Below, piece after piece: positions 56,922 to 64,000 of a stretch of DNA of 64,000 nucleotides (the first letter of the stretch is position 1; the number at the start of each line of letters is the position of its first letter). The DNA is from Solimonas soli DSM 21787. GTDB lineage: Bacteria > Pseudomonadota > Gammaproteobacteria > Nevskiales > Nevskiaceae. Below the pieces are notes generated by a model. That model searched no databases. It was given only the letters and a program-made list of their open reading frames with translations, and had not been told where the DNA came from. The position numbers were made by a program, and so were the translations under genes. The stretch covers positions 247,467 to 311,466 of the forward strand of contig NZ_KI440838.1 in the NCBI RefSeq assembly GCF_000474945.1. Direction: 5' to 3'.

Positions 56922-58718
56922 GTGCCGCAGCTGATCGAACGCCGTGATCTGGATTTCCTGCTCCATGAAGTACTGCGTCTCGACGCGCTGTGCGCCGCGC
57001 CGCGCTTCGCCATGCATGACCGCGCCAGCTTCGACAGCGTGCTCGACGCCGCGCAGAAGATCGCCGAAGAGGAATTCCTGCCGCATGCCGCCAAGCTCGA
57101 CGCCAACGAGCCGCAGTTCGACGGCAGCCGCGTCGCGCTGATTCCGGAAGTGAAGCAGGCGCTCGGCGCCTACGTCGACGGCGGCTTCATCGCCGCCGCC
57201 TTTCCGATCGAGGACGGCGGCCTGCAGCTGCCGTACACGCTCACCGCGGCGGCCATGGCGTATTTCACCGCCGCCAACGCGGGCACCGCCGGCTATCCCT
57301 TTCTCACCGCCGCCGCCGCGAATCTGCAGCGCGCGCACGCCAGCGATGCGCAAAAGGCGCGCTACATGAAGCCGATGCTGGAAGGCCGCTGGTTCGGCAC
57401 CATGTGCCTGTCCGAGCCGCAGGCCGGCTCCTCGCTCGGCGACATCCGCACGCGGGCGATTCCGCAGCCGGACGGCCGCTATCATCTGGTCGGCAACAAG
57501 ATGTGGATCTCCGGCGCCGATCACGAGCTCGCCGAGAACATCGTGCATCACGTGCTGGCGCGCATCGACGGTGCGCCGGCCGGCGTCAAAGGCATTTCCT
57601 TGTTCATCGTGCCGAAGTACCGCGTCGATGAGGACGGCAAGCCCGGCGCGCGCAACGGCGTGCACGTGGCGGGCCTCAATCACAAGATGGGCTATCGCGG
57701 CACCGTCAACGCCGCGCTGAACTTCGGCGAGAGCGAGCCGGCGGTCGGCGAGCTCATCGGCGCGCCGAACCAGGGCCTCGCCTGCATGTTCCACATGATG
57801 AACGAGGCGCGCATCGGCGTCGGCATGGGCGCGGCGGCGCTCGGCTACGCGGGCTATCGCTATTCGCTCGCGTATGCGCGGCAGCGTCCGCAGGGCCGGC
57901 CGATCGCCAACAAGGACCCCGCCAGCAAGCCGGTGGCGATCATCGAGCACAGCGACGTGCGCCGCATGCTGCTGCAGCAGAAGGCCTATGTCGAGGGCGC
58001 GCTGATGCTGTGCCTGTATTGCGCGCGCCTGGTAGACGAGCAGGCGATCGCGGAGGACGAGGCGCAGCGCGAGGCCGTGCATCAGCTGCTCGAAGTGCTG
58101 ACGCCGATCGCCAAGAGCTGGCCGAGCGAGTTCTGCCTGGAGGCGAACAAGATCGCGATCCAGGTGCTCGGCGGCTACGGCTACACGCGCGATTATCCGC
58201 TCGAACGCCTGTACCGCGACAACCGCCTGAACCCGATCCACGAAGGCACGACCGGCATCCAGGCGCTCGATCTGCTTGGCCGCAAGGTGCTGATGAACCA
58301 GGGCGCCGCCTTCCGCCTGCTGCTCGCGCGCATGACCGCGACGGCGGACGAGGCCGTGCGCGAGCCGGCGCTCGCCGAATCCGGCGAGGCGCTGCGCCAC
58401 TACGTGGCGCTGGCCGGCGAGGTGACGCTGCAGCTTGCGGCGGTGGCGGCGCGTGACGTCGAGCGCTTCGTCGCCAACGCGACGGCCTACCTCGAAATGC
58501 TCGGCCATATCGTCATCGCCTGGATGTGGCTGCGCCAGGCTCTGGTCGCGCAGGCCGCGGAGGGCGCGGCGTCGCCCGCCGATCGCGCGTTCTACCTCGG
58601 CAAGCGGCAGGCCTGTCGCTACTTCTTCCGCTACGAGTTGCCGAAGGCGGCGCGGCTCGCCGAGCTGCTGAAACAGCTCGACGATACCTGCCTGGCCATG
58701 CCGCTCGATGCGTTCTGA
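56922..58718 (+). CDS. Acyl-CoA dehydrogenase (second long-form paralogue)
   Basis: A 598-residue FAD enzyme, same architecture as the gene at 36493 (597 residues). 'FGTMCLSEPQAGSSLGDIRTRA', 'MWISGADHELAENIVHHVLARI' and 'GYGYTRDYPLERLYRDNRLNPIHEGTTGIQALDLLGRKV' match typical long-form sequences. GTG start at 56922 (PQLIERRDLDFLLHEV follows) with GGGGGAGC upstream. Substrate chain length is not visible. It ends 11 bases into the truncated MBL frame. Confidence 0.92.
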   Translation: MPQLIERRDLDFLLHEVLRLDALCAAPRFAMHDRASFDSVLDAAQKIAEEEFLPHAAKLDANEPQFDGSRVALIPEVKQALGAYVDGGFIAAAFPIEDGGLQLPYTLTAAAMAYFTAANAGTAGYPFLTAAAANLQRAHASDAQKARYMKPMLEGRWFGTMCLSEPQAGSSLGDIRTRAIPQPDGRYHLVGNKMWISGADHELAENIVHHVLARIDGAPAGVKGISLFIVPKYRVDEDGKPGARNGVHVAGLNHKMGYRGTVNAALNFGESEPAVGELIGAPNQGLACMFHMMNEARIGVGMGAAALGYAGYRYSLAYARQRPQGRPIANKDPASKPVAIIEHSDVRRMLLQQKAYVEGALMLCLYCARLVDEQAIAEDEAQREAVHQLLEVLTPIAKSWPSEFCLEANKIAIQVLGGYGYTRDYPLERLYRDNRLNPIHEGTTGIQALDLLGRKVLMNQGAAFRLLLARMTATADEAVREPALAESGEALRHYVALAGEVTLQLAAVAARDVERFVANATAYLEMLGHIVIAWMWLRQALVAQAAEGAASPADRAFYLGKRQACRYFFRYELPKAARLAELLKQLDDTCLAMPLDAF

Positions 58719-59077
58719 GCTTCGCCTCGAAGGGAATCGCCATACTGAAGAAACGCTGCGGCTCGTCGTCGTGCTCGCGCTCGGCACGCTGGCCTGGAGC
58801 TTCACTCCGCAAACCCTGCCGGCCGCCGCGGACGGCGGCGCCCCGACGCTGGCGCCGCTCGCCGCGCCGGTCGATCTGCGCTTCGGCGTGCTCGAAACCG
58901 GCGCGATGCAGTCGAACGCGCTGTTCGCGTACCGCGGCGGCAGTTTCGAGCCGCGCACTTTCGGCATGGACGTGGTCGTCGTCGAGCATCCGCGCGGCGT
59001 GCTGCTGTTCGACGCCGGCTTCGGCCGCAAGATGCTGGAGCACGTGCGCACGATTCCCTGGCTGATGCGCGCGACCC

Positions 59078-59105
59078 AAAAAACGGCGGATCTTGCGATC
59101 CGCCG
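59078..59105 (-). terminator. Rho-independent terminator (end of candidate sRNA)
   Basis: CGGCGGATC (59084-59092), loop TTGC, GATCCGCCG (59097-59105). On the minus strand it is followed by T six times (59083-59078). Confidence 0.9.
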
Positions 59106-59200
59106 CCGGGGGACGTCACCCGGGGGGTTGGGGGCGGGTGACGTTTGGGGACTGACGTCGCAGGCACGATACGGCGATCCGCGGACGCGCGAAATCGAAA
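59078..59200 (-). ncRNA. Candidate small RNA with C-rich apical loop, antisense to the MBL remnant
   Basis: On the minus strand a hairpin with 10-bp arms (ACGTCACCCG at 59113-59122 with CGGGTGACGT at 59135-59144) has the loop CCCCAACCCCCC. A textbook terminator then follows: 9-bp stem CGGCGGATC/GATCCGCCG (59084-59105) and six T (59083-59078). No protein gene ends there on that strand, so a free-standing RNA is the simplest explanation. The 5' end is a guess; a clear promoter was not found. Confidence 0.5.
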
Positions 59201-59274
59201 TGATTTGAGGCCCGGCTTCAAGGCATTTGAACCGGAGCCTTCGCGACGCTCGGCGCATCGGCGACAATAGGCGC

Positions 59275-60291
59275 ATGCAGATAGGCCCTTACCGAATCGC
59301 CGTTCCGCTGGTGCTGGCGCCGATGGCCGGCGTCACCGACCGGCCGTTCCGCCAACTCTGCCGCCGGCTCGGCGCCGGCCTCGCGGTCAGCGAGATGACG
59401 ACCTCCGACGCCAGCCTCTGGCACACCGAGAAATCGCGGCTGCGCATCGACCACGACGGCGAGAGTGCGCCGATCTCGGTGCAGATCGCCGGCTACGATC
59501 CGCAGCAGATGGCGACGGCGGCGCGCTACAACGTCGCGCACGGCGCGCAGATCATCGACATCAACATGGGCTGTCCGGCGAAGAAGGTCTGCCGCGTCGA
59601 CGCTGGTTCGGCGCTGCTGCGCGACGAGGCGCTGGTCGCGCGCATCTGCGCGGCGGTGGTCGCGGCCGTCGCCAAAGAGGGAAATATTCCGGTGACGCTG
59701 AAGATCCGTACCGGCTACACGCGTGCGCAGAAGAACGGCGTGACGATCGCGCGCATCGCCGAGGATTGCGGCATCCAGGCACTCGCGGTTCATGGCCGTA
59801 CGCGTGAAGAGCAGTACGGCGGCGCGGCCGAATACGAGACGATCGCCGCGATCAAGCAGGCGGTGCGCATTCCGGTGATCGCCAACGGCGACATCGACAG
59901 TGCGTCGAAGGCGCGCCAGGTTCTGCGCCTGACGGCTGCCGATGCGCTGATGATCGGCCGTGCCGCGCAGGGCCGGCCGTGGATCTTTCGCGAGATCGCC
60001 CACGAGCTGGCGACCGGCGCGCCGCTGGCGCCGCCGTCGCGCTTCGAAATCCGCCGCTGGCTGCTCGAACACCTCGACGCGCTGTACGCGTTCTACGGCG
60101 AAGGCCGCGGCGTGCGCGTCGCGCGCAAGCACATCCAGTGGTATTGCGTCGGACAGCGCAGCCTGCAGCAGCCGGGCCGCTCCGAGGCAGAGGCTTTCTG
60201 GCACGCGATCAACGGCATCACCGACGTCGCCGTGCAGCGCGCGGCGGTCGTGCGCTTCTTCGAGGATCGGCCGGACAGCGCCGCCGCCTGA
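59275..60291 (+). CDS. dusB: tRNA-dihydrouridine synthase B
   Basis: A 338-residue FMN enzyme reducing uridine in the tRNA D-loop. 'VLAPMAGVTDRPFRQLCRRLGAGL' (FMN site), 'IIDINMGCPAKKVCRVDAGSALL' (catalytic Cys) and 'AVHGRTREEQYGG', 'IPVIANGDI', 'DALMIGRAAQGRPWIF'. The MGCPAKKV motif is DusB-type. Start ATG 59275 (MQIGPYRI). No fis gene follows, unlike in enterobacteria. Confidence 0.95.
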   Translation: MQIGPYRIAVPLVLAPMAGVTDRPFRQLCRRLGAGLAVSEMTTSDASLWHTEKSRLRIDHDGESAPISVQIAGYDPQQMATAARYNVAHGAQIIDINMGCPAKKVCRVDAGSALLRDEALVARICAAVVAAVAKEGNIPVTLKIRTGYTRAQKNGVTIARIAEDCGIQALAVHGRTREEQYGGAAEYETIAAIKQAVRIPVIANGDIDSASKARQVLRLTAADALMIGRAAQGRPWIFREIAHELATGAPLAPPSRFEIRRWLLEHLDALYAFYGEGRGVRVARKHIQWYCVGQRSLQQPGRSEAEAFWHAINGITDVAVQRAAVVRFFEDRPDSAAA

Positions 60292-60304
60292 ACGCCGCGT
60301 CGCC

Positions 60305-61177
60305 TCAGGGCGCCGGCAGCGTGCGCATCAGGTTCTCCTGCACGACGCTGGCCACGAGACGACCGTTGCGGTCGTAGATCAAGCCGCGCGAAAGGCCGCG
60401 CGCGCCCTGCGCGGTCGGTGAATCCATGGCGTACAGCAGCCAGTCGTCGACGCGCAGCTCGCGATGGAACCAGAGCGCGTGGTCGATGCTGGCCACGGCC
60501 GTCGATTCGCCGAACCAGCTCATCGCATGCGGGCGCAGGGCCGTCGACAGCAGATGGAAATCGGAGGCGTAAGCGAGCACGCAGCGATGCAGCAGGCCAT
60601 CGTCCGGCAGGCGACCGGCGGCGCGCAGCCAGATCGCCTGCGCCGGCGCCTGCACGCTCGGCCGCAGCGGATTGTGCGGGTGCACTGGCCTGAACTCGAT
60701 CGCCACCTCGCGCGTCAGCGCCGCGTGCGTGCGCTCGTCGACGTCCGGGATTTCGTCGAGCCATTGTTCGACGTGCGTCGCCATGGTCTTCAACTGTTCC
60801 GGCGCCGCCACCTGCGGCATCGGGGCCTGATGCTCGAGCCCGGATTCGGGCCGCTGGAACGAAGCCATCATCGACAGGATCGGCTGGCCGTTCTGGATCG
60901 CCTGCACGCGGCGCGCGGAGAAGCTGCGCCCGTCGCGGATGCGGTCGACTTCGTAGACGACCGCCTTGTTCATGTCGCCCGGGCGCAGGAAGTAGGCATG
61001 CAGCGAATGCGGAGCCGCCTCGCGCACCGTGCGCGAGGCCGCGGTCAGGGCCTGGCCGATGACCTGTCCGCCGAAGACGCTCTTGCCGCCGAGGTCGCGC
61101 GATTCACCGCGGAACAGATTGTCTTCGAGCGTTTCGAGATCGAGCAGCTTGATGAGGTCCTTGAGGATGCGGTTCAT
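60305..61177 (-). CDS. tesB: Acyl-CoA thioesterase II (TesB)
   Basis: A 290-residue double hot-dog enzyme hydrolysing acyl-CoAs. 'DNLFRGESRDLGGKSVFGGQVIGQAL' opens the fold, 'HSLHAYFLRPGD' and 'RDGRSFSARRVQAIQNGQPILSMMASFQ' follow, and the second half has 'LHRCVLAYASDFHLLSTALRPH' and 'ASIDHALWFHRELRVDDWLLYAMDSP'. Start ATG 61177; the open frame above it lacks the family start. Convergent with dusB (13 bases). Confidence 0.95.
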   Translation of the reverse strand: MNRILKDLIKLLDLETLEDNLFRGESRDLGGKSVFGGQVIGQALTAASRTVREAAPHSLHAYFLRPGDMNKAVVYEVDRIRDGRSFSARRVQAIQNGQPILSMMASFQRPESGLEHQAPMPQVAAPEQLKTMATHVEQWLDEIPDVDERTHAALTREVAIEFRPVHPHNPLRPSVQAPAQAIWLRAAGRLPDDGLLHRCVLAYASDFHLLSTALRPHAMSWFGESTAVASIDHALWFHRELRVDDWLLYAMDSPTAQGARGLSRGLIYDRNGRLVASVVQENLMRTLPAP

Positions 61178-61216
61178 GAGAGAATCCGAAGGGAAAAATT
61201 TTGACAAGCGTAAGGC

Positions 61217-61495
61217 ATGACCGTGCTCGAATGCCGCAGTGGCTGCGGCGCCTGCTGCATCGCGCCGTCGATCACCACGCCGCTGCCCGGCATGCCGGAA
61301 GGCAAGCCGGCCGGCGTGCGCTGCGTGCACCTGCGCGAGGATTCGCGCTGCGAGCTGTTCGGCGATCCGCGCCGCCCGGCCTTCTGCGCGAGCCTGCAGC
61401 CCAGCGCCGAGATGTGCGGCACGACGCGCGAATACGCGCTGCGCCATCTGCGCGAGCTCGAGCAGCTCACGACGCCGGCGGCCAGCCGCGCCTAG
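61217..61495 (+). CDS. YkgJ-type cysteine-cluster protein
   Basis: 92 residues with a conserved cysteine pattern 'CRSGCGACC', 'CVHL', 'CELF', 'CASLQP' as in YkgJ/UPF0153 (putative zinc- or Fe-S-binding). Divergent from tesB (39-base gap). The stop overlaps that of the convergent methyltransferase gene (CTAG). Confidence 0.87.
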   Translation: MTVLECRSGCGACCIAPSITTPLPGMPEGKPAGVRCVHLREDSRCELFGDPRRPAFCASLQPSAEMCGTTREYALRHLRELEQLTTPAASRA

Positions 61496-62439
61496 AGCTG
61501 CCCGCGCAGGCTGTCGAGCGACTGTTCGCCGATTGGCTTGTCGCCGCGCAGCAGCCGCGTCTTCCACGACACGCGCACGCCGACTTCCGGACGCGTGTCC
61601 GAGCCGAGCGTCAATTCGACGAGGTCGCCGTCCTGCGGCGCGAGCGGTTCCAGCAGCGGCAGATAGATCTGCTGCCAGTGCGTCGGCGCCGCGAACGGCG
61701 AGGTGCTGATCGTGATGCCTTCGACCAGTTCGGCCTCCCACCACAGCGCGTAGCCTTCGATGCGTCGTCCGGCCAGCGCCGCGCCGCGCCATTGCAGGGT
61801 CCTGCGCCGCGCGCTCGCCGGCGCCGGGCGCTGCGGGCGGACGTCGAGATCGTCCCAGAGCAGCGCCTGCGAGCCGTCGCCGCCGAGGTCCGAAGGCTCG
61901 ACGCTGCGCACGTACATGTTGTTGAGCGAGATGCGCCGCGCCGGCGCCAGGTCGAGATCGAAGCCGACCGCGGGCCAGATGTCGATCTCCTTCTGCAGGC
62001 GATCGCCGACGACCGGCGCGACGAACTGGCGCAGGCGTCCCGGGATCACGATGCCGTCGGCCTTGAGGAAGCGGCGCGCGTCGATCGCGGTTTCGAGAAA
62101 GTTCTCCTCGAGCGCGTAGTTGCCGAGCGTTTCGGTGACGACGATGTCGACGGCGAGCTTGCGCCGCAGCTCACCCGAGTGAGCCTTGATGAACGACAGC
62201 CCGTCGATGCGGTTGCGACGCGCCAGTCCCTCGGCGAGTTCGAGTGCGTCGCTGTACTCGACGAGCGTCACCTGGCGCGCGCCGAGCCGCCGGGCGAGGA
62301 AGGAAAGAAAGCCGGTGCCGGCGCCGATGTCGAGCACCGTGCTGCGGCCCGGCGCGATGACGGTGCGTAGTGCGGCGTGGAACGCCTGGTTGCGCGCGGC
62401 GTCGCCGAGCAGCTTACGGTGCAGTTCGATTTCACTCAT
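61492..62439 (-). CDS. SAM methyltransferase resembling protein arginine methyltransferases
   Basis: About 315 residues, start ATG 62439 (MSEIELHRKLLGD). Motif I 'VLDIGAGTGFLSFLARRLGA' and the acidic loop 'VTETLGNYALEENFLETAIDARRFLKADGIVIPG' match the PRMT double-E hairpin (E ... E), followed by a beta-barrel-like C-terminal part ('VGVRVSWKTRLL'). PRMTs are rare in bacteria. It may methylate a protein, but it could also be a PRMT-fold enzyme for another substrate. Confidence 0.78.
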   Translation of the reverse strand: MSEIELHRKLLGDAARNQAFHAALRTVIAPGRSTVLDIGAGTGFLSFLARRLGARQVTLVEYSDALELAEGLARRNRIDGLSFIKAHSGELRRKLAVDIVVTETLGNYALEENFLETAIDARRFLKADGIVIPGRLRQFVAPVVGDRLQKEIDIWPAVGFDLDLAPARRISLNNMYVRSVEPSDLGGDGSQALLWDDLDVRPQRPAPASARRRTLQWRGAALAGRRIEGYALWWEAELVEGITISTSPFAAPTHWQQIYLPLLEPLAPQDGDLVELTLGSDTRPEVGVRVSWKTRLLRGDKPIGEQSLDSLRGQL

Positions 62440-62520
62440 GGCGCGGCTCGCGGCCGGCGGGCAGAAGACCAACGCCGATTATCGGCGCTCGCTTCATGGC
62501 ATGGAAAGGAACATCATTCA

Positions 62521-62549
62521 TTTGTCTGCATTCGGCGTCCGGATACAAT
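62521..62549 (+). promoter_or_regulatory. tRNA-Thr promoter
   Basis: TTTGTC (62521-62526), 17 bases, TACAAT (62544-62549). The start of the tRNA (62560) lies 11 bases on. Confidence 0.75.
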
Positions 62550-62559
62550 CGCGGGCCAC

Positions 62560-62635
62560 GCCGACATAGCTCAGCTGGTAGAGCTACTGATTTGTAATCA
62601 GTGGGTCGGGGGTTCGAATCCCTCTGTCGGCACCA
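62560..62635 (+). tRNA. tRNA-Thr(UGU)
   Basis: 76 bases with a full cloverleaf. Acceptor GCCGACA pairs with TGTCGGC and CCA is encoded (62633-62635). D-arm TAGCTCAGCTGGTAGAGC, anticodon stem CTGAT/ATCAG around TTTGTAA with the anticodon TGT, and T-loop GGTTCGAATCC. Single gene; nothing typical of an integration site follows, and no second tRNA is seen. Confidence 0.97.
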
Positions 62636-63036
62636 TCTCCGCCAAACGGACTAGCCAACCCGTCGGCTAGCCGTTAAAGTCAATTGGCCTTTCGGCCGCA
62701 CGGAAGCGATTTCCGGATTGCTGCAGTGCGGCGTTGTTAGAGGCGAGCGGCGCGAACGGCGTCGGTTGCGATGAACTCACGGTAAGCAAGATCGAATCAG
62801 TGTCGATTCGACATGGCGGTGTCGGCGCAGGGCCGGCGGCGCCATTGACAGGCTTGCCCGTGGGCCGCCGCGGAATTTCTTCCGTGTAGGCCCGGTCCGT
62901 GATGAATCGCGGGCGTTCCTCCGTGGGACAGGGTTGCGGATTTCACTACACGGGCGCCGGACTGATCGGTGCCCCCGGGTCGTCCGGCAGCGCCGGAAGG
63001 ATCGCGGCGAAACGAATCGTGGAGCGAGTTTTGGCA
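62636..63036. other. Intergenic region between tRNA-Thr and tonB, no gene seen
   Basis: About 400 bases. It holds a weak dyad (62645-62675) without a T-run and a TTGACA at 62845-62850 that may be a -35 box for tonB, though no convincing -10 fits. Short open frames here have no support. Confidence 0.5.
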
Positions 63037-63639
63037 ATGGAATTTGGTCAGAAGCCGAATCAGAGCCGTCGACTGGTCGGTCTCGCGGGCGTGGTGATTT
63101 TCCACGCGCTGCTGATTTGGGCTCTGGTGTCGGGTCTGGCGCGCAAGGCGATCGAGGTCCTGCCGGCGCCCATCGAGACGAAAATCATCGAAGAGATCAA
63201 GCCGCCGGACGAGCCGCCGCCGCCGCCGCCGCCGACCCTCGATGTGCCGCCGCCGCCGTTCGTGCCGCCGCCGGAAATCAACATTGCCACGCCGCCGCCG
63301 CAGCACGCGATCACGGTGCAGAGCACGCAGCCGACGCCGCCGCCGCAGCCGGTGCCGGCCGTCAAGGCGCCGCCGTCGGTTTCACTGAAGATCGACGGCA
63401 AGCGCTGCCGCGCGCCGGAATATCCCTCGGTGTCGCAGCGTCTCAACGAGGCGGGCTCGGTCGTGCTGCAGCTGCTGGTCGGCACGGACGGCCGCGTCAA
63501 GGATGCCAAGATCGTGACTTCCAGCGGCTATCCGCGGCTCGACGAAGCCGCGCGCAAGGGCCTGAGCCTGTGCAAGTTCGATGCGCCGAGCGAGCCGGCA
63601 TGGGGCACGATCAAGTACACCTTCCGTCCGGAAGACTAA
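63037..63639 (+). CDS. tonB: TonB energy-transducing protein
   Basis: A 200-residue periplasm-spanning protein. After a short cytosolic stretch comes one membrane helix ('LVGLAGVVIFHALLIWALVSGLA'), a proline-rich linker with runs of Pro and Pro-Glu ('IKPPDEPPPPPPP', 'PPPQHAITVQS'), then the C-terminal TonB fold ('YPSVSQRLNEAGSVVLQLLVGTDGRVKDAKIV', ending 'GTIKYTFRPED'). Start at ATG 63037 (MEFGQKPNQSRR). Followed by exbB. The Oar-type receptor at 25469 could use it. Confidence 0.92.
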   Translation: MEFGQKPNQSRRLVGLAGVVIFHALLIWALVSGLARKAIEVLPAPIETKIIEEIKPPDEPPPPPPPTLDVPPPPFVPPPEINIATPPPQHAITVQSTQPTPPPQPVPAVKAPPSVSLKIDGKRCRAPEYPSVSQRLNEAGSVVLQLLVGTDGRVKDAKIVTSSGYPRLDEAARKGLSLCKFDAPSEPAWGTIKYTFRPED

Positions 63640-63736
63640 GAACAGTTTTTATTAGAAGCCGTAAGTGTCAGCCGTAAGCGACGGTGCGCGAGCGCCGATA
63701 CAAAAACCCGAGCCACCATCCTCTTGGAGATGTGAG

Positions 63737-64000
63737 ATGTCGTTGAAGCAAACATGCAAGGCGCTGGTCGCCGGAAGCCTGCTGGCGCTGGTCGCCAGCC
63801 TGCCGGTTCAGGCCCAGAATCAGACGCCGCCGCCGGCGCCGACGACGGAAAGCGCCCCGGCCGAAGCGCCCGCGGACGCCGCGCCTGCCGCCGGCGAAGG
63901 GGCGCACACCGAGCAGGTGGACAACCCTTACGGTCTGTCGGCCTTGTGGGCGCAGGGCGACTTTGTGGCGAAGGGCGTACTGATCATCATGCTGATCATG
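63737..64000 (+). CDS. exbB: ExbB/TolQ-type proton channel subunit, N-terminus (cut by window edge)
   Basis: 88 codons. GGAGA precedes ATG 63737. The protein begins with a signal peptide (MSLKQTCKALVAGSLLALVA...) and an Ala/Pro/Glu-rich linker ('APTTESAPAEAPADAAPAAGEG'), then 'YGLSALWAQGDFVAKGVLIIMLIM', the start of the first channel helix. The N-terminal extension with signal peptide is the form found in Xanthomonas-type TonB-ExbB systems. ExbD genes are expected just beyond the window. Confidence 0.85.
   Translation, partial: MSLKQTCKALVAGSLLALVASLPVQAQNQTPPPAPTTESAPAEAPADAAPAAGEGAHTEQVDNPYGLSALWAQGDFVAKGVLIIMLIM

Larger units (their letters stand above)
58708..59208 (+). pseudogene. Truncated metallo-beta-lactamase-fold gene (N-terminal half only)
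   Basis: From ATG 58708 the frame reads a signal-like segment ('LRLVVVLALGTLAWSF'), 'ETGAMQSNALFAYRGGSFEPR', and 'VVEHPRGVLLFDAGFGRKMLEHVRTIPWLMRA', the usual N-terminal part of AHL-lactonase-like MBL proteins. At about 59072 it changes into unrelated sequence, and the zinc motif HxHxDH is never reached. Probably a deletion fused it to the sRNA-like region. Confidence 0.7.

Noticed and set aside
62645..62675. Dyad after the tRNA as a terminator
   Set aside because: The stem has a bulge and no T-run follows. It could still be a weak terminator, but the evidence is not enough.
62845..62850. TTGACA as a tonB promoter -35 box
   Set aside because: No acceptable -10 box lies at 15-19 bases.

Overview
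This 64 kb window is a dense, GC-rich chromosome segment with short intergenic gaps and many ATGA/GTGA stop-start overlaps. I see no integrase, transposase pair, phage module or CRISPR array. The gene set suggests a Gammaproteobacterium of the Xanthomonadales/Nevskiales type: TonB next to an ExbB that has its own signal peptide, an Oar-like TonB-dependent receptor, two ~600-residue acyl-CoA dehydrogenases, a secreted sedolisin with a GlyGly-CTERM-like tail, OpgD, and 'SPPLAGERVGVRG'-type palindromic repeats. The placement is an inference from gene content, not from a marker gene.

Layout. 0-6.3 kb: the start of a PAS-domain sensor (cut by the window edge), a TPP riboswitch and thiC, an M48 membrane peptidase with a 21-bp perfect inverted repeat in its first codons, and a gamma-glutamyltransferase. 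6.3-11.3 kb: an AbrB-Doc toxin-antitoxin pair, an MFS transporter, a GST-RarD-monooxygenase operon and a divergent LysR regulator. 11.3-16 kb: the giant helicase Lhr, carrying three palindromic repeat insertions that keep the frame open. 16-22.1 kb: alpha/beta hydrolases, a 5'-nucleotidase, an M14-like peptidase and a DUF938 methyltransferase. 22.1-28.6 kb: a regulatory-looking module made of a winged-helix/protein kinase/TM/TPR fusion, a lone IS3 OrfA-like HTH protein and an Oar-type TonB-dependent receptor. Four 11-bp-spaced direct repeats lie in the divergent promoter region.

28.6-36.5 kb: a membrane-anchored methyltransferase, an SDR, a PQQ sugar dehydrogenase, MAPEG, YchJ, MscS, an MBL hydrolase, a frameshifted small membrane gene, a ferritin-like protein, a DUF3429 protein and an outer-membrane barrel. 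36.5-47.3 kb: an acyl-CoA dehydrogenase, the sedolisin, ahpF and ahpC (with a well-formed OxyR-type site), pirin, azoreductase and a divergent LysR gene. 47.3-56 kb: opgD, an unrecognised gene, and a tetR-tolC-MFP-RND efflux operon. 56-64 kb: a lipase-like hydrolase, a second acyl-CoA dehydrogenase, a truncated MBL gene running into a possible C-rich sRNA, dusB, tesB, a cysteine-cluster protein, a PRMT-like methyltransferase, tRNA-Thr(UGU), tonB and the start of exbB.

Most promising leads: (1) the kinase-fusion/OrfA/receptor module with its 11-bp repeats; (2) the in-frame repeat insertions in lhr; (3) a candidate antisense-oriented sRNA with a C-only apical loop before dusB; (4) a TPP riboswitch with a terminator-like hairpin inside its P5 loop; (5) the perfect 21-bp inverted repeat at the 5' end of the M48 gene. 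All calls were made by reading the sequence. No database search or folding software was run.
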